From Jiella pacifica (GTDB lineage: Bacteria; Pseudomonadota; Alphaproteobacteria; Rhizobiales; Rhizobiaceae), in assembly GCF_010500815.1 (NCBI RefSeq), contig NZ_JAAAMG010000013.1:101807-165806 (forward strand): DNA of 64,000 bases. The letters are read 5' to 3'. The first letter of the stretch is position 1, and each line of letters begins with the position of its first letter. The notes under the pieces are model-generated. The model did no database searches. It saw only the letters and a program-made list of their open reading frames with translations, and was not told the DNA's origin. Both the position numbers and the translations under genes were made by a program. Below, piece after piece: positions 59,162 through 64,000 of the stretch.

Positions 59162-60651
59162 GCATTCTCCGTGTTGGAAGACTTGTCGTCGCGTCCCGCG
59201 GCGATGAGTTCGCGCAGGAGCGTCTGGCGCGCCTTGCCAGACGAGGATCGGGGAATTGTGGGGACCGGGCTGACCCGAGCCGGAACCTTGTAGGGCGTGA
59301 GTTCACGCCGACAGGCGTCCTGGATGGCGCGGGGCAATAACGCCGATGATCCGGCGACAGCGAGATGGATGAAGGTTCCCCCCGCCGCGTCGGTATCGGC
59401 GAAGACGGCGGCGTCCTCGACGCCGGGCAGGGTCCGGGCGAAGCTCTCGATCTCGACGGGGTCGACCTTTCGTCCTGCGAGATTGATTGGCCCTTCGATC
59501 CGCCCGGTGACGAACAGGCATCCCTCGTCCAGGCGACCGAGATCACCGGTCCTGTAGAAGCCTCGGCGGTTCAAACGCTGGCCTAGCGCATCCGGCGCAT
59601 TGAGATAGCGGGTGGCCATCGAGGCCGTGCGTACGCGGATTTCGCCCGGCTCGGCGTCCGCCCCCGGCGCCTCGATCTCGACGCCGGGTAGAGCGCCGCC
59701 AAGGCCGCGATCGTGACCTTCTCGCGCGAAGGTGCAGGGGCCGACCTCTGCAATGCCGTAATAGTCGGCGAGCAGCACCCCGCTGGTTGCCTCGAATCGG
59801 GCCCGAACCTCCGCCGCCAGGGGCGCGCCCGCCGAAATCGCGACCCGCAGGCTGGCCAGCCTCGAATTACTGCTTTCGCCGCGGGCTTCCTCGGACGAGC
59901 CACCGAGGATCTGGTAGAGCAAGGGGAAGCCGACCAAACGGGTGATCTTGGCGCCCTCGACCCGCGCTCGAATGCGCGCCGAGGTGGGCATCCCCTCATG
60001 GAGATGAAGCTCGGCGCCCTGGATGAAGCTTGCAAGAAGCGAGGTGTTGAAGGCGAGCCCATTGGCGAAGGTCGCAAGACACAAGACCCGATCATCGCCG
60101 GCAAGACCGGTTCCCTCGATCCAGTTCCGGGCGGCGCTCGTCACGGCGAGGTGGGAAAATTCGAGGCATTTCGGCGCCCCGGTGGTGCCGGACGTGAAGC
60201 GGCAGGTGCCAGTGCGGGGATCGAGTGCGGGGATCGCGGCGCCTCCGACCTCGCCGCCCACGAGGCCAAGTGTCAGGCCACCGAACTCGCCGAGACGTTC
60301 GGCATCACGGAGCGCCGCCGATCCCTTGGCGTCGTGGAGAAACGGCCCGACGCCACAGCTCTGCGAGATCGTCGCGAGATCGCGCCGACCAAGGGCCGGA
60401 TCGAGGAGGAACGGCGTGAGCCCCACCGCCAGCGCGCCGTAATAGCCGGCGACATACTTGGCGGAGTTCTCCGCATGGATGGCGACGCGGTCGCATCCTT
60501 TCGGCAACGAAGTCCGCAGAAAGCCGCCGAGGGCCGTAGCGGCGTCGAGAAGGTCACCGTAGGAGATCGCGCCGGCCATGTCGACGATCGCGGTGCGCTT
60601 GCTGTGCCTTTTGCAGCTTTCGGCGAAGACGTCGTGGATCGAGGCGCTCAT
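59158..60651 (-). CDS. Adenylate-forming acid:carrier ligase
   Basis: AMP-forming ligase of 497 residues with T-S-G-T-T-G-A-P-K at 153-161, Y-Y-G-I-A-E near residue 295 and P-R-S-S-S-G-K near the end, which gives the catalytic lysine. It has no fused carrier; the one encoded after it is the probable partner. The overall size fits stand-alone amino-acid or acyl ligases such as prolyl-AMP ligases. The substrate is not determined. The acyl-CoA-dehydrogenase-like gene before it suggests that the loaded acid is oxidised on the carrier. Confidence 0.9.
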   Translation of the reverse strand: MSASIHDVFAESCKRHSKRTAIVDMAGAISYGDLLDAATALGGFLRTSLPKGCDRVAIHAENSAKYVAGYYGALAVGLTPFLLDPALGRRDLATISQSCGVGPFLHDAKGSAALRDAERLGEFGGLTLGLVGGEVGGAAIPALDPRTGTCRFTSGTTGAPKCLEFSHLAVTSAARNWIEGTGLAGDDRVLCLATFANGLAFNTSLLASFIQGAELHLHEGMPTSARIRARVEGAKITRLVGFPLLYQILGGSSEEARGESSNSRLASLRVAISAGAPLAAEVRARFEATSGVLLADYYGIAEVGPCTFAREGHDRGLGGALPGVEIEAPGADAEPGEIRVRTASMATRYLNAPDALGQRLNRRGFYRTGDLGRLDEGCLFVTGRIEGPINLAGRKVDPVEIESFARTLPGVEDAAVFADTDAAGGTFIHLAVAGSSALLPRAIQDACRRELTPYKVPARVSPVPTIPRSSSGKARQTLLRELIAAGRDDKSSNTENA

Positions 60652-61889
60652 GCGATCTCCATCTCGACAGCGGCGGGTCTCGTATGTGGCTCCGTTTCGG
60701 CCTGGTTGGCGAGGGTGTGGTTGGCGATGGTCAGCATGGTGGTCTGGCTTCCGCCGGCCATGCGCATGCCGCGCAGGGTTTTATAGGCGCCGAGCGATCG
60801 GCTTTCGGCCATGTAGCCGCGACCGCCTTCGAGATCGCAGGCGAGCCGCGCCAGGTCGCAGGCGCGCTCGACACAGAACCATTTGAGCTGCGCAACCCGA
60901 GACACGACGTCGGGCGAACGCCCGAGACGTCGGACCGCGCCTGCGACGCCGGCGATCATCAGCTGCTCGTCCGCAGCCGCTTGGCTCAGCGCATGGTGGT
61001 TCACCGGCCAGGCCGCCAGCGGTCGGCCGCCAAGCCGTCTCGCGCTCGCATGCGCCATGATGCCGTCGAGAACGCATCCATGGATAATCGTCGCCGCCGC
61101 GGCGATCGAGAGCCGCAGGCGCGACATGACTTCGTTCCAGACGATCATCTGGCGAAGGCCGTGACGGGACAGAAGATGGGATTTCGGCACGCGAACCGCA
61201 TCGAAGCGAATGCTCGCAGAGTCGATGCTGCGGGTGCCGAGCTTGTCCCACACCTTTTCGACCGATACACCCGGCCGGCTCTTATCGATCAGGATGATCG
61301 CCGGCGAGGGTCCCATGCGCGCGGCGACGAAGCAAAGGTCGGCCTGATCGCCGTTGACGACGTAGTGTTTGATGCCGGTAACCACGATTTCGTCGCCGTC
61401 GACTTCGGCAAGGGTGGGCTCGTCGGCCGACGGGTCCGTGTCGCACTGGCAGGCGATGGATTGGCCGGACACGAGGCGCGGCAGATGCGTCTCGCAGATG
61501 TCCGCTTCGGCGCGCAGTAGCCAGCTGCAGGCGACCTCGCTCTGAACGTTGGCGCCGAGAACCAGCCCACCTTCGTCGCATGCCGCCAGAAGCGTCGTCA
61601 CGGCGAGACTGCCCGTAAGACCATGGCCGTGTCCGCCCCGATCGGCCGGGACGCCGACGCCCAGAGCGCCGACACCCCCGAGAAAGGAAAACGCCTCCCG
61701 CGTGACCGATCCGCCGTCCCCGCGCCGGAACCCCGCGAGCCGCTCCGCCGTGACCTCGCGTGCAAGCCGCGAGAACAGTGCCTCGATCGAAGCGTACTCC
61801 GTTGCGCCGAGCATTCCTTTCAGACGGAATCGGGTGGCATCGGTCTCGGCGCCGCTCTGTGCACTTTCAACGAGAAAACGTGTGTTCAA
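60648..61889 (-). CDS. Acyl-CoA dehydrogenase-like flavoprotein acting on a carrier-bound acid
   Basis: Protein of 413 residues with the acyl-CoA dehydrogenase fold: Q-C-D-T-D-P in the middle domain (in place of the usual A-x-T-E-P), a V-V-N-G-D-Q-A-D segment and the G-G-R-G-Y-M helix. Where most members have E-G-T/S, it reads M-A-G-G-S-Q, so the usual catalytic glutamate is missing, as in members with a base elsewhere. No ATG fits; TTG 61889 has AAGGA nine bases upstream and leaves a 13-bp gap after the SagB gene. Its place next to the ligase and carrier suggests oxidation of an aminoacyl- or acyl-carrier. Confidence 0.83.
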   Translation of the reverse strand: MNTRFLVESAQSGAETDATRFRLKGMLGATEYASIEALFSRLAREVTAERLAGFRRGDGGSVTREAFSFLGGVGALGVGVPADRGGHGHGLTGSLAVTTLLAACDEGGLVLGANVQSEVACSWLLRAEADICETHLPRLVSGQSIACQCDTDPSADEPTLAEVDGDEIVVTGIKHYVVNGDQADLCFVAARMGPSPAIILIDKSRPGVSVEKVWDKLGTRSIDSASIRFDAVRVPKSHLLSRHGLRQMIVWNEVMSRLRLSIAAAATIIHGCVLDGIMAHASARRLGGRPLAAWPVNHHALSQAAADEQLMIAGVAGAVRRLGRSPDVVSRVAQLKWFCVERACDLARLACDLEGGRGYMAESRSLGAYKTLRGMRMAGGSQTTMLTIANHTLANQAETEPHTRPAAVEMEIA

Positions 61890-61902
61890 CGTGGCTGGTC
61901 CT

Positions 61903-63441
61903 TCAGGAGAGGCGAGACCATTGCAGGGTGGATTGAGCTGCGCCGTGGGCATAGGCGATCGCGGCGCGATCCAGCTTGACGGCCTCCGGATCGGCCTTGC
62001 CGATGGCGATGACGTAGATCGCGTCGTCTTCCGATTGCAGCCAAACCGCCTGCGCGATGAGCTGTTCGTCGAAGCCCCCGATGCAGGTGATGCCGAAATC
62101 ATGGCGCGCTGCCGCCACGCACAGCTTATGGGCGACCTGTCCGGCATGGAAATGCAACTCGCACAGGCCGGAGCGTCCACGTCTCGCCAGGACTTCGCGA
62201 ACCGGAGCATGCAGAACCACCAAGCCGGCGGCGTTTTCGACGACCGATTGGTTCATGCAGGCCAGGGAGAAGGATGCCGGGGTGTCTGACCCGCCCACGG
62301 CGCGGCTCATGGCGCCGCTTGGGTCGAGGCGATAGATGCCGGGTTCCAGGCCATCGATCCGGCGTGCGGCGAGGCTGAGCGAGACGCCGGATCGCGCATC
62401 GAAGTCGGCGCAGTCGAGAAGCAGGTCGGCATCGAGATCGCGGAGGGCTCCCTCGAGGGCATCCACCGACAGGGGCTCGGGCAAAAACCCGCGTGCGGAG
62501 AAGCGAAGCGGAGCAGCTTCGAAGAGGCCGCGCCAAAGCGTTTCGGAGTCTCGCGTATCGGCACCGACGGGCGCCGGCGATCGACCGGCAAGGGAGGAGT
62601 GCCGGCGAATGACCTGCGGCGGCGGGAAGTCCTGATGATAGCAGGTGATCGCCCGCAGGCCTTCCCAGGCGCGCTGCTCGAATTCGTCGGTCGGTTCCGC
62701 GTGGTAAAAGGGCAGGTTGCAGACGCTCGGCATGCGCTGCGACGCTCCGCCCTTGCCGCCCCGATCCGTCGCGTCCGCGTCGGCAGACAACGCCAGGACG
62801 ACCTGTGGCTCGCGGCAATGGTCCGACAGTCCCAAGGCGTGCGCCAGGGCCCTGCGGCGAATGCGCAGGAATATCGTGGGCGCGAACCTTTGCGCCTCGG
62901 CCGCCGCAGCAATCGAGGCCGTGGCGTGCGCAACGTCGAGGCATGTGTAGAGATAACCGCGATCGCCGTATTTTCGCATACTGCGCCATGGTCGCGCCAC
63001 GGCGACGACCAATGCGCAGAGCAAGGCCCCGGTTGGAGCCGGAATGCCGGCGGCGGCACCGAGAGCCCCGATGTCCGGCGCCTCGACCGCCCGCATCACG
63101 TTCGCGTCGACGTCGGAAATGTAGCTCGTCGAGGGGGTCGTCTCGCCAGCCGGCAAGACGAGGTAGAGTTCATAGGGGAAGAGCGCGCCGGCTGATGGCA
63201 CCGCCCGGCCGCAAACCGGATCGAGACCGATCCGCGGCAAGACCTGCCCGGTTTGGCCGCATGCGTCGCCGAGAAGGGAGAAGAGCCGGGCTCGCAAGCC
63301 CAAGAGATCTTCATCGCTCAACATGGCCGCCCGCCAATCACTGCGGGGAAGGCTCGCGGGCTGATTGCGGAGGCGTGTCTTTGTCCAGAAGAATTGGAGG
63401 GCGCTGGGTTCTCGCGAGGAGTCGCCGGTGCTTTCTGACAT
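61903..63441 (-). CDS. SagB-type dehydrogenase / nitroreductase-family protein
   Basis: Protein of 512 residues that appears to hold two nitroreductase-like halves (about 60-240 and 285-505), as in SagB/ThcOx-type FMN dehydrogenases. Features are S-A-G-A-L-F-P-Y-E-L-Y near residue 85, L-D-V-A-H-A in the first half, and C-V-A-A-A-R-H-D-F-G-I near residue 445. These enzymes oxidise azolines to azoles in peptide natural products, and relatives occur in PKS/NRPS loci. No azoline-forming cyclase is present, so another oxidation is likely. It is the first gene of the operon. ATG 63441 is used; a TTG at 63456 is possible. Neither has a strong ribosome site. Confidence 0.8.
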   Translation of the reverse strand: MSESTGDSSREPSALQFFWTKTRLRNQPASLPRSDWRAAMLSDEDLLGLRARLFSLLGDACGQTGQVLPRIGLDPVCGRAVPSAGALFPYELYLVLPAGETTPSTSYISDVDANVMRAVEAPDIGALGAAAGIPAPTGALLCALVVAVARPWRSMRKYGDRGYLYTCLDVAHATASIAAAAEAQRFAPTIFLRIRRRALAHALGLSDHCREPQVVLALSADADATDRGGKGGASQRMPSVCNLPFYHAEPTDEFEQRAWEGLRAITCYHQDFPPPQVIRRHSSLAGRSPAPVGADTRDSETLWRGLFEAAPLRFSARGFLPEPLSVDALEGALRDLDADLLLDCADFDARSGVSLSLAARRIDGLEPGIYRLDPSGAMSRAVGGSDTPASFSLACMNQSVVENAAGLVVLHAPVREVLARRGRSGLCELHFHAGQVAHKLCVAAARHDFGITCIGGFDEQLIAQAVWLQSEDDAIYVIAIGKADPEAVKLDRAAIAYAHGAAQSTLQWSRLS

Positions 63442-63483
63442 GGAGAAGCTATGCAACTTTTGATGATAGATAAATCGAAATAC

Positions 63484-63513
63484 ACTTTAAACGAGCACAA
63501 CCAAAATAGTCAA
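63484..63513 (-). promoter_or_regulatory. Candidate promoter of the biosynthetic operon
   Basis: On the minus strand TTGACT (63508-63513) and TAAAGT (63484-63489) are 18 bp apart, a fair match to a sigma-70 promoter. They lie in a markedly AT-rich stretch (63442-63530), 43 bp or more before the first gene. No clear regulator gene or lux-type box is nearby. The rest of the 230-bp gap up to 63671 shows no gene. Confidence 0.45.
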
Positions 63514-63671
63514 TCTAGAAATTGTTAGCGTTTTGCGGGTAGCGGCTTTCACAGCCTCATGGGCCAGATGGACGCCGCGCGGATCACGGATGTTCGGCCT
63601 GTCGGGCGCCCGCCCAACGCCAGACAGTGAGTTGGTCCGGGAGAATTGGCTGTTCCGCAGATTTTTATGGT

Positions 63672-64000
63672 TCACGATGCGAGGAGAACCGTCGGCGAAG
63701 TAGATCGAGGTGTCCGCGTGTGATCGACTCGATGAGCTCGGCGGCGATCGTCGGCGCCGGGATCGCGTGGGGCATTCCGCTTTTCGGTCTTCGACCAGTC
63801 GATGATGCGTTCTTTCGCGTCGAGCAGTTCGTCGTCGGCGAGGGCCTCTTCGCCGGCGGTCGGAAATCGCTCACGCAGCCTGTCGCGATGACCGTCGTGG
63901 TGGCGTGGGGCCTTTTCCGCGTGGCCGGGAGGGGCCATCCGCGGCGGTCCGCCGGGGCGCTCGTCGAGGCCGGGCAGGCCGTCCTGGCCTGCACCGCCGG
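63672..64000 (-). pseudogene. Truncated and frameshifted radC-like gene (5' end outside window)
   Basis: Read on the minus strand from the window edge, the frame shows the N-terminal pattern of RadC: D-G-L-P-G-L-D-E, a proline-rich stretch, then H-H-D-G-H-R-D-R-L-R-E-R-F and A-L-A-D-D-E-L-L. After D-E-L-L the family pattern is lost, and a better match (A-I-P, then A-A-E-L-I) continues in another frame. The JAB/MPN catalytic domain is absent. It is a broken gene bordering the biosynthetic operon. RadC was long called a DNA repair protein, though its role is unsure. Confidence 0.65.

Noticed and set aside
61903..63441. Thiazole/oxazole-modified peptide (TOMM) cluster
   Set aside because: The SagB-type gene is alone: no YcaO cyclase, ocin-ThiF-type partner or precursor peptide was found around it.
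1..64000. CRISPR arrays, tRNA or rRNA genes
   Set aside because: No regularly spaced repeats and no cloverleaf or rRNA-like stretch were noticed when reading both strands; a covariance-model search would be needed to exclude a tRNA fully.

Overview
The window is about 64 kb of GC-rich DNA from an alphaproteobacterium, most likely a facultatively methylotrophic member of the Hyphomicrobiales. The grounds are a complete calcium-type methanol dehydrogenase (mxa) gene set with a moxZYX-type regulatory block, a Usg protein gene, TRAP and ribose-type ABC importers, and the GC-biased codon use. The genus cannot be named from the sequence alone. I see no rRNA, tRNA, CRISPR array, transposase or integrase.

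Layout. (1) 1-11.7 kb, plus strand: a pentose or related sugar locus with an aldehyde dehydrogenase (cut by the window edge), xylulokinase, HAD phosphatase, RpiR regulator, ribose-5-phosphate isomerase A, a ribose-type ABC transporter, a fumarylacetoacetate-hydrolase-family enzyme and an iron alcohol dehydrogenase. It mixes a phosphorylating route (kinase, RpiA) with enzymes that suit a non-phosphorylating keto-deoxy-acid route. (2) 11.7-22.7 kb, minus strand: mxaFJGI-RSACKLD plus one periplasmic protein, encoding methanol dehydrogenase, its cytochrome and its maturation proteins. The divergent genes at 23.0-25.7 kb encode an MxaZ-like protein, a histidine kinase and a response regulator. (3) 25.9-36.1 kb, mostly minus strand: a dehalogenase-like HAD protein, an amidohydrolase, a GAF protein, a TRAP transporter and hydantoinase/oxoprolinase B and A subunits, read divergently from a GntR regulator. 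This looks like uptake and hydrolysis of a cyclic amide or similar compound. (4) 36.4-42.3 kb, plus strand: a TonB receptor and ABC importer in fhuACDB order for ferric siderophore uptake. (5) 42.4-45.6 kb: an atypical SDR, usg, a broken prephenate-dehydrogenase-like gene, a YbaK/EbsC protein and a LysE exporter.

(6) 45.7-63.4 kb, minus strand: the most unusual region, a compact thirteen-gene biosynthetic operon with mostly 4-nt overlaps. In transcription order it holds a SagB-type dehydrogenase, an acyl-CoA-dehydrogenase-like flavoprotein, an adenylating enzyme, a free carrier protein, a short degenerate acyl-CoA-dehydrogenase-like protein, a DapB-like reductase, an adenylation-carrier didomain, a single-module type I PKS with domain order KS-AT-KR-DH-ACP, a FkbK/J/I/H cassette without a methyltransferase (predicted to make hydroxymalonyl-ACP), and a type II thioesterase. 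A LysE-family exporter follows. It predicts a small polyketide, perhaps nitrogen-containing, that I cannot match to a known product. The cluster is bordered by two broken genes, tyrA-like on one side and radC-like on the other, which suggests an inserted accessory region.
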